A stretch of DNA of 64,000 nt from Rhodospirillales bacterium (GCA_016794025.1 JAEUKX010000061.1:1-64000), one strand, 5' to 3'; counted from the first letter of the stretch, positions 19,430-28,369 are shown. Notes: generated by a model from the sequence alone, not told the origin. Made by a program: numbers and translations.

Positions 19430-19488
19430 TGCTTTCCGGACTGGCTGCCGGCCGCTATCCTCGAAGCCCTCAGGGGAGAAGCGGCCGA

Positions 19489-20790
19489 ATGCAAGAATCA
19501 GTTTCGACAGCGGGGGCATCGCGCCGCCCGCGCATCTCGGATGTCCGGGTTACCCCCATCGCATTTCGTGATCCACCACTGCTGAATGTCGTCGGGGTGC
19601 ACGAGCCTTGGGCGCTCCGCTCCATAATCGAAGTTGAAACCGAGGACGGTCGGATCGGTCTCGGCGAAAGCTATGGCGACCTCGAGACACTGGCAAATCT
19701 CGCTGCCGCCCAGACACGTCTTGTCGGGCTTGATCCGTACGACACCAATGGATTGCTTTCGCGCGTATACGAATCAGTCACCGGCATCGAGTTCACCGGC
19801 CAGAAATTTCCCTCGGCCGGTGATAAGGCGCTGGCCAGCGCTTTCGGCGCGTTCGAGGTTGCATTTCTCGATCTGCAGGGACAGATCGCCGGATTGCCGC
19901 TTTACCAACTGCTCGGGGGCGCCGTGCGCGAGCGCGTCGCGTACAGCGCCTATCTCTTCTACAAATTCGGACGCCACAAGGACGACCCCGGCTATCCGGC
20001 GGACGAATGGGGCGAGGCGCTGGATCATCCGCAGATCGTCGAGCAGACGCGCAAGATGATCGACGCCTACGGCTTTGGCTCGATCAAGCTCAAGGCGGGC
20101 GTATTCGAGCCGGACTTCGAGATCGAATCGCTGCGGGCTCTACGCCGCGCCTTTCCGAACCACCCGCTCCGGATCGACCCGAATGGCGGCTGGTCCGTCG
20201 ATACGACCCGCCGCCTCATGCCGCAGTTCGACGGACTCCTCGAATACCTCGAGGACCCGGTGAACAGCCTCGACGAGATGGGCGAGGTTGCTTCGTTCTC
20301 CACACTTCCGCTGGCCACGAACATGGTCACGGTGGCGTTCGGCCACATACCGAAGACCGTCCGGCTCGGCGCCGTGCAGGTCATCCTGAGCGACCACCAC
20401 TATTGGGGAGGATTGCGCGCAACGCAGGCGCTCGCCCACTATGGGCGCGTGTTTGACATGGGCATCTCGATGCACTCGAATTCCCATCTCGGAATCAGTC
20501 TTGCCGCGATGACCCATGTCGGCATGACCATCCCAAATCTCGCCTATGCCTGTGACACACACTATCCTTGGCAGGTTGAGGAGGTGGTCGTCGGCGGACG
20601 TGACGTATTCAAGTTTGAAGCAGGCAGCCTCGCTCCACCCCCCGGACCGGGCCTTGGCGTCCGGCTTGACCGGAGCGCGCTCGCGGCTCTCCATCGCCAG
20701 TATCTCGATTGCGGCATCCGCAAGCGTGACGACGCGAAGGAGATGCGGAAATACAAGCCGGACTGGAGTTCAGTCCGGCCCAGGTTCTAG
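19489..20790 (+). CDS. Glucarate dehydratase-like enolase-superfamily protein
   Basis: The 433-residue product matches the GlucD branch: GSIKLKAGVFEPDFE (KxK), RIDPNGGWSVDTT with metal-ligand Asp/Asn, YLEDPVN, PLATNMV, ILSDHHYWGG with the His/Asp dyad and HSNSHLGISLAAMTHV. Known GlucD dehydrates D-glucarate or L-idarate to 5-keto-4-deoxyglucarate. Divergence from the GntR gene across a palindrome, and the SMP-30 and DapA-type genes next door, suggest an aldarate or aldonate route. The ATG at 19489 follows aggggagaa. Confidence 0.88.
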   Translation: MQESVSTAGASRRPRISDVRVTPIAFRDPPLLNVVGVHEPWALRSIIEVETEDGRIGLGESYGDLETLANLAAAQTRLVGLDPYDTNGLLSRVYESVTGIEFTGQKFPSAGDKALASAFGAFEVAFLDLQGQIAGLPLYQLLGGAVRERVAYSAYLFYKFGRHKDDPGYPADEWGEALDHPQIVEQTRKMIDAYGFGSIKLKAGVFEPDFEIESLRALRRAFPNHPLRIDPNGGWSVDTTRRLMPQFDGLLEYLEDPVNSLDEMGEVASFSTLPLATNMVTVAFGHIPKTVRLGAVQVILSDHHYWGGLRATQALAHYGRVFDMGISMHSNSHLGISLAAMTHVGMTIPNLAYACDTHYPWQVEEVVVGGRDVFKFEAGSLAPPPGPGLGVRLDRSALAALHRQYLDCGIRKRDDAKEMRKYKPDWSSVRPRF

Positions 20791-21665
20791 GGATGCGGGC
20801 CGAACCTGCCCACCGGCGCGCCGGCGACGTCGACACGCAGGCGGATCACCGTTCCTGCCTGCCTGACACCGGTTCGATCCGTCGCGAGCGACGTGACGAA
20901 CAAGGTCCGCATGTCGTCTCCGCCGAAGCACGGCATCGTCGGCGCCGCAACAGGAAGCATGAGCTTTCTTTCAATGGAACCGTCCGGTGCGATCCGGTTG
21001 AGGCATCCGGCCGATACACCGGCGCTCCAGTAGAAACCTTCAGCGTCCATGGCCGCGCCGTCGGGGCGACCGTCACCTTCCTCGAGGGTGCGAATGACGC
21101 GGCGGTTCGCGATGCCTCCAGTCGAGGCGGTGAAGTCGAATGTTTGGACGAACTTCTGGCGGCTGTCGGAGTGGTACATGCGCTTGCCATCCGGCGCCCA
21201 GGCAAGCCCGTTGGAGACAGTCAAACCGTCGAGCATCTTCGTCGAGCGACCGTCGGTATCGATGCGATAGAGTCCGGCAACGGCTTCCTTTTCCGGCCGA
21301 TCGTCCATCGAGCCGACCCAGAATCGGCCATCCGGCCCGACTTTTCCATCATTGAGGCGGTTTGCCGGCATGTCCGGCTCGGGATTCACGACGAACTCGA
21401 ATCGGCCCGTCGAAAAATCGAACATGTGGATCCCGCTTCGCAATGCGACGATTGCACGGCCATCGGAGGCGAGCCCGAAGCTTCCGATTGTCGCGGGCAT
21501 CTCGAAACGGTCGATGCGGCGCTTGTCCGGATCGAGCCGGAAGAGAGCCGGCGCCGGAATATCGATGAAATAGAGCACTCCGTTTACCGGATCCCAGCAG
21601 GGTCCTTCACCGGTGCCGAGCGGAAAATCGATCAGGGACTCGACTTTTGGAGTCTCGACACGCAT
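20787..21665 (-). CDS. SMP-30/gluconolactonase family protein
   Basis: The 292-residue six-bladed propeller protein has SMP-30 metal-site segments: LGTGEGPCWD with the first Glu ligand (residue 19-20), NRLNDGKVGPDGRFWVGSM, TVSNGLAWAPDGKRMYHSDS and DGRPDGAAMDAEGFYWSA. It should hydrolyse an aldonolactone to the acid. It is convergent with the GlucD-like gene, overlapping it by 4 bp, and divergent from the DapA-family gene across about 70 nt. The ATG at 21663-21665 is preferred because ggaagagg precedes it. Confidence 0.9.
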   Translation of the reverse strand: MRVETPKVESLIDFPLGTGEGPCWDPVNGVLYFIDIPAPALFRLDPDKRRIDRFEMPATIGSFGLASDGRAIVALRSGIHMFDFSTGRFEFVVNPEPDMPANRLNDGKVGPDGRFWVGSMDDRPEKEAVAGLYRIDTDGRSTKMLDGLTVSNGLAWAPDGKRMYHSDSRQKFVQTFDFTASTGGIANRRVIRTLEEGDGRPDGAAMDAEGFYWSAGVSAGCLNRIAPDGSIERKLMLPVAAPTMPCFGGDDMRTLFVTSLATDRTGVRQAGTVIRLRVDVAGAPVGRFGPHP

Positions 21666-21735
21666 CGCGCTATCCTCTTCCCTATTGCCGCTTCGAGTGG
21701 GTATAGCGCGGAATATCCCTGAATTGGAGGATGGA

Positions 21736-22665
21736 ATGTCGACCGACAAGCTTCGCCACGCGCTCAAGGGAATCTCCGGCGTTCACGTGGTTCCATATGG
21801 CAAGGACGGCTCACCGGATGGCGCGACGCTCGCGCGGGTCATCGACCGGATCGCCGCAGCCGGGGTCCACAACATCGTGTCTGCCGGAAATACCGGCGAG
21901 TTCTACGCCCTGACCCCGGACGAGGTTCGCTTCGTCCATGACAAGGCAATCGAAGCAAATCGTGGCCGCAGCCTCATCACGGCAGCGATCGGCCGCTCGC
22001 TGGTGGAGGCTATTGCGCTTGGCAAGCGCGCAAAGTCGGCGGGCGCCAACGCCGTGATGGCCCATCAGCCGCTCGATCCGTTTGCTGCGCCGCAGGCCCA
22101 GGCCGCGTATTTCAGGGCAATCGCGGACCAGGTCGATCTTCCGCTGGTCGCCTACGTCCGGTCGGATGCGATGAGCCACAAGGATCTCATGGGGATTGCA
22201 AATCACCCGAACGTGGCGGGCGTCAAGTTCGCGACCACCAATCTTATGCTGCTATCGGAGTGCGTCCGTTCGAGCGATGCGAAAACCGCTCTCTGGGTCT
22301 GCGGGCTCGCCGAGGGCTGGGCCGGACCTTTCTACGCTGTCGGTGCAAGAGGCTTTACATCCGGTCTCGTCAATGTGGATCCCGAACGTTCGCTTGCGAT
22401 CCACTCCGCCCTCGAAGCCGGCGATTTCGAGAAGGTCCGATCCCTCGTCGACACCATCGCAACGTTCGAAACGCTGCGCACGCGCTACGGGAATGGCGCA
22501 AACGTCACTGTCGTGAAGGAAGCAATGGGCGAACTCGGCTTTGAAGTCGGCCAGGTCCGTCTGCCGGGACTTCCCTCGCTCGACCCAGCCGACAAGGCCA
22601 CGCTCGTCGGCGTTCTCAAATCCTGGAACATCCTGCCGGCCCGAAAGACGGGAACTGCCGCCTGA
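21736..22665 (+). CDS. DapA/NAL family lyase or dehydratase
   Basis: The 309-residue TIM-barrel protein has the family's GNTGEFYALTPDE segment (residues 56-68) and the Schiff-base lysine in VAGVKFATTN. The tyrosine motif reads LVAYVRSDA instead of YNxP, which is unusual. Next to a GlucD-like enzyme, a 5-keto-4-deoxyglucarate dehydratase or 2-keto-3-deoxy-acid aldolase role is plausible. True dihydrodipicolinate synthase is unlikely. The ATG at 21736 follows ttggagga. The convergent anmK gene begins 5 nt past the stop. Confidence 0.85.
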   Translation: MSTDKLRHALKGISGVHVVPYGKDGSPDGATLARVIDRIAAAGVHNIVSAGNTGEFYALTPDEVRFVHDKAIEANRGRSLITAAIGRSLVEAIALGKRAKSAGANAVMAHQPLDPFAAPQAQAAYFRAIADQVDLPLVAYVRSDAMSHKDLMGIANHPNVAGVKFATTNLMLLSECVRSSDAKTALWVCGLAEGWAGPFYAVGARGFTSGLVNVDPERSLAIHSALEAGDFEKVRSLVDTIATFETLRTRYGNGANVTVVKEAMGELGFEVGQVRLPGLPSLDPADKATLVGVLKSWNILPARKTGTAA

Positions 22666-22670
22666 TACCC

Positions 22671-23762
22671 CTATCGCGCCGGGAAGAGTTCTCCACCTGA
22701 GATCGGCGACGGCACACCCGTCGTCGATGGCAGGCTCAACGGAAGACCTTTTACGGACCGCACGGCGAGGAATCCGAAAAGCTCCGCCTCGAGAAAGTCC
22801 CCGTCCCACCCGACCGTCTCGACGGGTTCGACAGGTACGCCAAGTGCTTTCCGGAAGCCTTCCATGAAGGTCCGGTTGTGGCGGCCGCCGCCGGTTACCA
22901 GCCACCGGACCGGACGTCCGGGCAGATGATCGATGCATCTGCACGTCGCTTCGACGGTGAATGCGGAGAGCGTCGCCGCACCGTCAGCGTCGTCAAGCGT
23001 GTCAACCGCGCTTGCAAACAAATGAAAATCGTTGCGATCGAGAGACTTTGGCGGCGTGCGTCGGAAGAACGGGTTGTCGAGCAATTGGGCAAGCACGAAC
23101 TCGTCGACCGTTCCGGCTGCCGCCAAACGCCCGTCCTCGTCATACGCAGCCCCAATCCGCCGCCTGACAAAATCATCCAGCAAAGCCGATGCCGGCCCGG
23201 TATCGAAAGCGATCGTATGGGCGTCCGAGATGTAGGTCACATTCGCAACCCCACCTAGATTGAGGACAATCAAGGGGCGTTCCAGCCCGTCGCTCAGTGC
23301 CCTGTGATAAAGCGGGGCCAACGGTGCCCCTTGCCCCCCTGCCGCCATATCGGCGTTTCTAAATCGCGCAACGACATCGATGCCCAGCGCAGACGCCGCC
23401 CTTGCGCCATCGAGAAGCTGGCGGGTAAACTGGCGCTCCGGCCTGTGATACACGGTCTGGCCGTGCATTCCGACCAGACCGACCGTGGATCGATCGAGCC
23501 GGCACGCCTCCATCATCTGCCGTACAGCCGCGACATGCGCATCGGTTACCTTCGTCTCCAGATCGGACAGCGGGTCCGTTTCGGCACGCTCAGGGCGCTT
23601 TAGAAATTCGACGAGTTCCGAACGAAGTGGCTCCGGATATGGATAACTGCGCGCAGCGCCGCAAATCTCCACTCTCTCGCCATCCGTCTCGATCAACGCC
23701 ACATCGATCGCGTCCATCGAGGTTCCGCTGATCACGCCTATCGCGCGCACCACATCCTTCAT
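22671..23762 (-). CDS. anmK: Anhydro-N-acetylmuramic acid kinase
   Basis: The 363-residue sugar kinase opens and phosphorylates 1,6-anhydro-MurNAc to MurNAc-6-phosphate in the cytoplasm during peptidoglycan recycling. Family motifs are present: VISGTSMDAIDVALIE (residues 10-25), GMHGQTVYHRPE, LNLGGVANVTY, the catalytic Asp region AFDTGPASALLDDF and LVTGGGRHN. It is the terminal gene of a minus-strand series and overlaps murQ by ATGA. The two enzymes act in sequence. Confidence 0.96.
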   Translation of the reverse strand: MKDVVRAIGVISGTSMDAIDVALIETDGERVEICGAARSYPYPEPLRSELVEFLKRPERAETDPLSDLETKVTDAHVAAVRQMMEACRLDRSTVGLVGMHGQTVYHRPERQFTRQLLDGARAASALGIDVVARFRNADMAAGGQGAPLAPLYHRALSDGLERPLIVLNLGGVANVTYISDAHTIAFDTGPASALLDDFVRRRIGAAYDEDGRLAAAGTVDEFVLAQLLDNPFFRRTPPKSLDRNDFHLFASAVDTLDDADGAATLSAFTVEATCRCIDHLPGRPVRWLVTGGGRHNRTFMEGFRKALGVPVEPVETVGWDGDFLEAELFGFLAVRSVKGLPLSLPSTTGVPSPISGGELFPAR

Positions 23763-24652
23763 TCGGTCTCCAACCCCAGCAGACGCCGCGCTTTTCGCAA
23801 GTCACCGGAGCATTCATCCAGCATATGACGTGCACGTTCAATATCGACACCTGCCGCCAGAAGACAGGCCAGCCGGATATCTCCATCACTGCCCGCAAGC
23901 GCCTCTTCGGCCGCAGATTCGCCGCATCCTGCAATGCTCGATACAATCCGAATCGCCCGCCGGCGCAGTTTCTGGTTTGTCGGCTGCATACCAATCATCA
24001 ATCCGCCATACACCCGGCCAAGCCGGATCATGATCCCTGTCGACAGGAGGTTCAGGATCACCTTCTGCGCCGTTCCCGCATTGAGCCGCGTTGATCCGGC
24101 AATCGCCTCGCTGCCCGTATCGGCAAAAATCCGGAAAGCGGCTGCGCGCAGGAGCGGCGAGTCGGGATTGTTGGCGATCCCGATGGTCAGTGCGCCGCAC
24201 TCGTGTGCCTGCCGAACTGCCGCCACGGTAAACGGCGTTGTCCCGCTTGCGGACGTCCCCACGACAACGTCTTCCGGACCAATCCCAAGGCGCAGGATCT
24301 CCGAGCAACCGGCGCGCGCATCGTCCTCCGCGTCCTCCACGCTTTGATCGAGAGCGGCTGCGCCTCCGGCAATGGCAAATGCAATCCGTTCGCGCGGCCA
24401 ACCGAATGTCGGCAAAAGCTCTGCGCCGTCCTGGACCGCGATCCGAGCCGAAGTCCCGGCGCCCACATGGACAAGCCGCCCATGGCCTGCGAGCACCTTT
24501 GCCGCCGCGTCTACGGCGCGCGCCACTTCCTCAAGGGCTGCCTCGACGGCGCCTACAGCCCGCCACTGTCCCGACCAAAGTATCCGGACGGCATCCGCCG
24601 TCGGGCGGATGTCGATGTCACCACTGCCGGTATCCCTTGATTCCGTGCGCAT
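23759..24652 (-). CDS. murQ: N-acetylmuramic acid 6-phosphate etherase
   Basis: The 297-residue lyase cleaves the D-lactyl ether of MurNAc-6-P to give GlcNAc-6-P and D-lactate. It has the SIS-domain motif HVGAGTSARIAVQDGAELLPTF with the catalytic Glu (residue 78), the acidic VEDAEDD stretch, VVVGTSASGTTPFTVAA and AGSTRLNAGTAQK. The ATG at 24650-24652 gives the usual family length. A TTG at 24667 would add five residues without a ribosome site. It lies 59 nt downstream of the TRAP large permease on the same strand, so TRAP import and MurNAc use appear co-transcribed. Confidence 0.96.
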   Translation of the reverse strand: MRTESRDTGSGDIDIRPTADAVRILWSGQWRAVGAVEAALEEVARAVDAAAKVLAGHGRLVHVGAGTSARIAVQDGAELLPTFGWPRERIAFAIAGGAAALDQSVEDAEDDARAGCSEILRLGIGPEDVVVGTSASGTTPFTVAAVRQAHECGALTIGIANNPDSPLLRAAAFRIFADTGSEAIAGSTRLNAGTAQKVILNLLSTGIMIRLGRVYGGLMIGMQPTNQKLRRRAIRIVSSIAGCGESAAEEALAGSDGDIRLACLLAAGVDIERARHMLDECSGDLRKARRLLGLETE

Positions 24653-24711
24653 GTCGTCCAGAGACAATAGCGCAGTTCAACCGAGTCGTCAGATGCCGAT
24701 CTGCGGATCGC

Positions 24712-25998
24712 TCAGCGGCCCATGAACAGCTCAGGCAACCACAGCGTCAATGGCGGCCATAGCGTTACCGCGGCCAGGACACATAGCAGTGGAACGAGCC
24801 ACGGCAGGATCGCCTTCGACATCGCCTCGAAACTTATCTCGGCGATCCGGGATGTGACGAACAGGACGACGCCTATGGGCGGATGGATCGTCCCGATGAT
24901 CAGGTTGATCGTCATCATGACGCCGAAATGTACGGGATCCACCCCGAAGCTGATCGCGGCCGGGACCATGATCGGGATCAGGATCAGCATGGCGGCCAGC
25001 AATTCCATGAAGCATCCGACCACCAAAAGGACCACATTGCAGACGATCAGGAATACGATCGGACTCTCGATTGCATGCACGATCATCGGCGTAAGCGTCT
25101 GAGGCACCCTGCTGATCGACATGCACCAGCCGAGAGCGCCAGCCGCCATCACGAGAGCCAGAACAAGTCCGGTCGTCTCGACCGTTTCGACGAGGATGCC
25201 AGGCAGCATCTTCCACTCGAGTGTCCGGTACACGACAAAGCCAAGAAACAGAGAATAAAGTGCTGCGACGGCCGCGGCCTCGGTCGGAGTGAATGCGCCG
25301 GAGAACATTCCCGCGAGCAACAGGACCGGCGCAAACAGCGCCCAAATTCCGTCGAGAAATGTTCGCCAGATCTCCCCCATTCCGAGGAACGGCATACGCC
25401 CGAATCCTTGCCGGCGCGCGATGATCGCGACCATGACCATCAGGGAAACGCCCATCAGGAGTCCGGGAATGAGGCCGCCTAAAAACAGGCGCCCGATCGA
25501 TACGTCGGCTGCAACACCGTAGATGACGAAGGGTAGACTCGGGGGAATGATCGGTCCGATCGTCGCGGCGGCGGCGGTAATGGCCGCAGCCGTCTCCGGC
25601 TTGTATCCGACGCGGCGCATGGACTTGATCTCGATTGCACCGACGCCCGCAGCGTCCGCAACCGCCGAGCCGACCATCCCGGCGAATATCATGCTTGCCA
25701 CGATGCTCGCGTGCGCATAGCCGCCGCGAACCCAGCCGATGACGGCCGTCGCAAACGCAACAATCTTGTCATTGATTCGTGCCGCCGTGAGGATGTTGCC
25801 CATCAGGATGAAAATGGGCGCGGCAACGAGCGGAAAAGAATTGACGCCGTGCAGCAACTTCTGCGGAACGATGGAGGGCGTAAACCCGCCGAGAAACGCG
25901 AATGCGAACGCGGCAAGCCCCATCGTCGCATAGAGCGGAAAGCCGACAATGATGGAGATCAGCCAGACAATTCCGATCTGAAGGATGAGTTCGATCAT
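24712..25998 (-). CDS. dctM: TRAP transporter large permease (DctM/SiaM type)
   Basis: The 428-residue inner-membrane protein has around a dozen hydrophobic segments and typical DctM motifs: FPLVAAPIFILMGNILT, MVGSAVADAAGVGAIEI, IGPIIPPSLPFVIYG, SGAFTPTEAAAVAALYSL and TINLIIGTIHPPIGVVLF. It should form the sodium-driven channel for an organic acid or acidic sugar delivered by the DctP-type binding protein. The start overlaps the dctQ stop (ATGA at 25995-25998). murQ follows on the same strand. Confidence 0.95.
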   Translation of the reverse strand: MIELILQIGIVWLISIIVGFPLYATMGLAAFAFAFLGGFTPSIVPQKLLHGVNSFPLVAAPIFILMGNILTAARINDKIVAFATAVIGWVRGGYAHASIVASMIFAGMVGSAVADAAGVGAIEIKSMRRVGYKPETAAAITAAAATIGPIIPPSLPFVIYGVAADVSIGRLFLGGLIPGLLMGVSLMVMVAIIARRQGFGRMPFLGMGEIWRTFLDGIWALFAPVLLLAGMFSGAFTPTEAAAVAALYSLFLGFVVYRTLEWKMLPGILVETVETTGLVLALVMAAGALGWCMSISRVPQTLTPMIVHAIESPIVFLIVCNVVLLVVGCFMELLAAMLILIPIMVPAAISFGVDPVHFGVMMTINLIIGTIHPPIGVVLFVTSRIAEISFEAMSKAILPWLVPLLCVLAAVTLWPPLTLWLPELFMGR

Positions 25999-26438
25999 TG
26001 CTGCTTCGCGATCTCTTTTCGGACGACACCGACAATGTCCGCAGCTGCCTGGACAGTGGCAATCGCGCCGGCGACAACAAGCGGGACATAGAACCACATC
26101 ATGGCGATGGGCATGCTGATCGCTTCGACGTCGCTGTTTCTCTCGACGAGCTCGGCCCCGTAAAGGACGACGAGGAGACCGAAGACGACGACACTGAACT
26201 GCATGATCACTTCGGCGACAGCCCAGCCTGTCGGCGGAAGGAGATCATGGAAAAAACGGATCCGAATATGCGCGTGTCGGCGCGAAGCCAGCATCCAGCC
26301 GAACATCGCGACCCAGACCATGAGGAGCCGCGACAATTCGTCCGTCCACGCGTAAGGATCGCCAAACGCACGCGAGATCACGCCAACGAGCACGACGATC
26401 GCCAGAAGGGCAGCCGACGTGCCGGCAATGAATCGCAT
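25995..26438 (-). CDS. dctQ: TRAP transporter small permease (DctQ type)
   Basis: The 147-residue protein has four hydrophobic segments and the DctQ signature AWTDELSRLLMVWVAMFGW followed by RRHAHIRI. The start is uncertain. ATG at 26436-26438 puts the first membrane helix at the N-terminus as in the family. A GTG at 26460-26462 would add eight residues but lies in the loop of a strong hairpin (26447-26473). Neither has a convincing Shine-Dalgarno, so translation may depend on the hairpin or on coupling to dctP. Confidence 0.88.
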   Translation of the reverse strand: MRFIAGTSAALLAIVVLVGVISRAFGDPYAWTDELSRLLMVWVAMFGWMLASRRHAHIRIRFFHDLLPPTGWAVAEVIMQFSVVVFGLLVVLYGAELVERNSDVEAISMPIAMMWFYVPLVVAGAIATVQAAADIVGVVRKEIAKQQ

Positions 26439-26446
26439 CGCGAAGT

Positions 26447-26473
26447 CGACGGCGTGCCTCACGCACGCCGTCG
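26447..26473 (-). other. Intercistronic hairpin between dctP and dctQ
   Basis: An 11-bp perfect stem (CGACGGCGTGC with its complement) closes on CTCAC. It starts 18 nt after the dctP stop and ends 8 nt before the probable dctQ ATG. No U-tract follows. It may protect the dctP message or lower dctQ translation. Confidence 0.7.
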
Positions 26474-26491
26474 TCCCGCGTCGATCCTGGG

Positions 26492-27484
26492 TTAGAGCTT
26501 CAGGAAGGCTTCCCACGTGCCCTTGCCCCACTTCTCTTCAAACTTCTTCGGCACCGTATCGAGCACGGCCTTTCGGAAGGCCGGCACGTCGGGTTCGATC
26601 ACGGTCATGCCCTGTTGACGGAGCTGGGCAACTGCACCGGCCTCCTGACGGAGAAGCTCGGCGTCCTGCCACTTGACGCCAGCCGCGATTGCCTCGGCGA
26701 TCGCATCGCGCTCCGTCTTTTGCAGTCCCTGCCAGAACGGCTCGTTGATGAGCGGCATGCGCGGCGTGATGATGTGCTCGGTAAGAACAAGGAACTTCTG
26801 AACCTCGAAGAATTTTCCGCTCTGGATCGTCGGCAGGGGGTTCTCCTGACCATCGACTGCGCCCTGGCTCAGGGCGAGATAGAGCTCGGCATACGCAATC
26901 GGCGTCGCGCGAGCCCCCCAGGCCTCGGCCATTGCTCGGAACGTGTCGACGGGCGGAACGCGCAGCTTGAAGCCGACCATGTCCGCCGGCGTGCGAACTG
27001 CCTTGTTGCCGGTCGTCAGGTGGCGCTTGCCGTAGTAGGAAACGCCAAGAATTCGCATCTTGCGCCGCTGAATGAGCGCGTCATTGAACGAGCCGAACTG
27101 GCTGGCCTGGACCATCTTCGCCATATGCGCGGCATCGCGCCAGAGATAGGGCGCTTCGATGACCGAAAGCGCCGGGAGGAAGCTTCCGATTGCGCCGGCC
27201 CCGTCCGTCGTCATCTGCAGTGCGCCGGACGAAACAGCCTCGATCATGTCCGGACCGGTTCCAAGCTGGCTGTTCGGAAAGACCTGGATCTCGATCTTCC
27301 CGCCGGTCTTCGCCTTGACATCGGCAGCGATCTTCTCGGCCATCTGCACCTGCGGATGATTTGCCGGTAACGCCTCGCCCCAACGGACCGTCTTGGCCTG
27401 TGCCCGAAGGATCGTCGGGCTACCGGCCATGGCCGCGATTGCGGCACTGCCGGCAAGTATTGCTCGCCTGGATACTGTCTTCAT
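26492..27484 (-). CDS. dctP: TRAP transporter substrate-binding protein (DctP type)
   Basis: The 330-residue periplasmic protein has an SRRAIL twin-arginine-like signal peptide (residues 1-29, cleavage near LRAQA) and DctP landmarks: GEALPANHPQ, GKIEIQVFPNSQLG, the carboxylate-binding Arg in GFKLRVPPVDTFRAMAEAWGA, and LSQGAVDGQENPLPTI. The Arg plus Asn/Gln set implies an acidic ligand. It leads the dctPQM-murQ-anmK series. The carboxyl of MurNAc or anhydro-MurNAc would satisfy this pocket, but the ligand is inferred only from context. Confidence 0.94.
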   Translation of the reverse strand: MKTVSRRAILAGSAAIAAMAGSPTILRAQAKTVRWGEALPANHPQVQMAEKIAADVKAKTGGKIEIQVFPNSQLGTGPDMIEAVSSGALQMTTDGAGAIGSFLPALSVIEAPYLWRDAAHMAKMVQASQFGSFNDALIQRRKMRILGVSYYGKRHLTTGNKAVRTPADMVGFKLRVPPVDTFRAMAEAWGARATPIAYAELYLALSQGAVDGQENPLPTIQSGKFFEVQKFLVLTEHIITPRMPLINEPFWQGLQKTERDAIAEAIAAGVKWQDAELLRQEAGAVAQLRQQGMTVIEPDVPAFRKAVLDTVPKKFEEKWGKGTWEAFLKL

Positions 27485-27535
27485 CGTTTCCCCCTTGTTA
27501 TCGAGTTTTCAGGATGGTTCTGGATCGACTAGCGT

Positions 27536-28369
27536 TCATGCGCCCTTCACGCCTCCGGCCGTCAGCCCGCCAACGATTTCCTTCTGGATCAGCAACGTGA
27601 GCAGGAGGACGGGCAGCGTCACCAGCAATGCCGCCGCGGCTAGAGGACCCCAAGACACCTGCTCGAAGGTCAGCATGTTGAAGACCGCAACCGGGAGCGT
27701 ACGTGTCTGCCGGCCGCCAAGCACCGCACCGAACACGAAATTGTTCCACGAAAAGATGATCGACAGAATCGCGCCAACGACGATGCCCGGCCTCGCCAAA
27801 GGCAGGGCGACATACCTGAAGGCCTGCCAAAGCGTGCAGCCGTCGATCAGCGCGGCCTCTTCAAGCTCCTGGGGTAGGCCCTCAAAGAACCCGATCATGA
27901 CATAGATGAAAATCGGCAGCGTAATGACCAGATGGGTCACGACGATCGGCCAGATCGTTCCGGTCAATCCGATCCACTGAAACAGGATGAATAGCGGAAT
28001 CAGGTAAGACAGGGCCGGCGTTATTCTGGCGATCAGGGTGAGCATGGCCAGTTTGTGCGCCTGCGCCTTCGCAATTCCGTATGCCGCCGGCACGCCGACC
28101 GCAATGGCAACTAGTGTCGCCAATCCTGAGACGATCACGCTGTTGAGAAAGTAGGTCTCGATCCGATTCTTTTCGAAAACATCGAGGAAGTTCGCCAAGG
28201 TCGGCGGCGACGGCACAAACACCGGAGGAAAGGACATGTTGTCCACTTCCGTCTTGAGCGACAGGGACAGCATCCAGAGCATCACGAGGATAGCCGGCGA
28301 GACGATCACGAAGACCGAAAATCCGAACGCCAGGCGCCCGGCCAGCTTCCGCATGCGGGCGGCGGTCAC
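27536..28369 (-). CDS. ABC sugar transporter permease (MalG/UgpE type)
   Basis: The 277-residue inner-membrane protein has six membrane segments and the coupling loop ELEEAALIDGCTLWQAFRYVALPLARPG typical of carbohydrate-importer permeases. A GTG at 28367-28369 overlapping the upstream TGA is chosen. The next ATG is at 28352-28354, and a GTG lies at 28396. It pairs with the MalF-type permease upstream. No ATPase gene follows, because the next gene downstream is the separate TRAP dctP. Confidence 0.9.
   Translation of the reverse strand: MTAARMRKLAGRLAFGFSVFVIVSPAILVMLWMLSLSLKTEVDNMSFPPVFVPSPPTLANFLDVFEKNRIETYFLNSVIVSGLATLVAIAVGVPAAYGIAKAQAHKLAMLTLIARITPALSYLIPLFILFQWIGLTGTIWPIVVTHLVITLPIFIYVMIGFFEGLPQELEEAALIDGCTLWQAFRYVALPLARPGIVVGAILSIIFSWNNFVFGAVLGGRQTRTLPVAVFNMLTFEQVSWGPLAAAALLVTLPVLLLTLLIQKEIVGGLTAGGVKGA

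Noticed and set aside
21736-22665. Dihydrodipicolinate synthase (lysine synthesis)
   Set aside because: The Tyr motif is changed and the neighbours are sugar-acid enzymes. The DapA fold is shared by many lyases.
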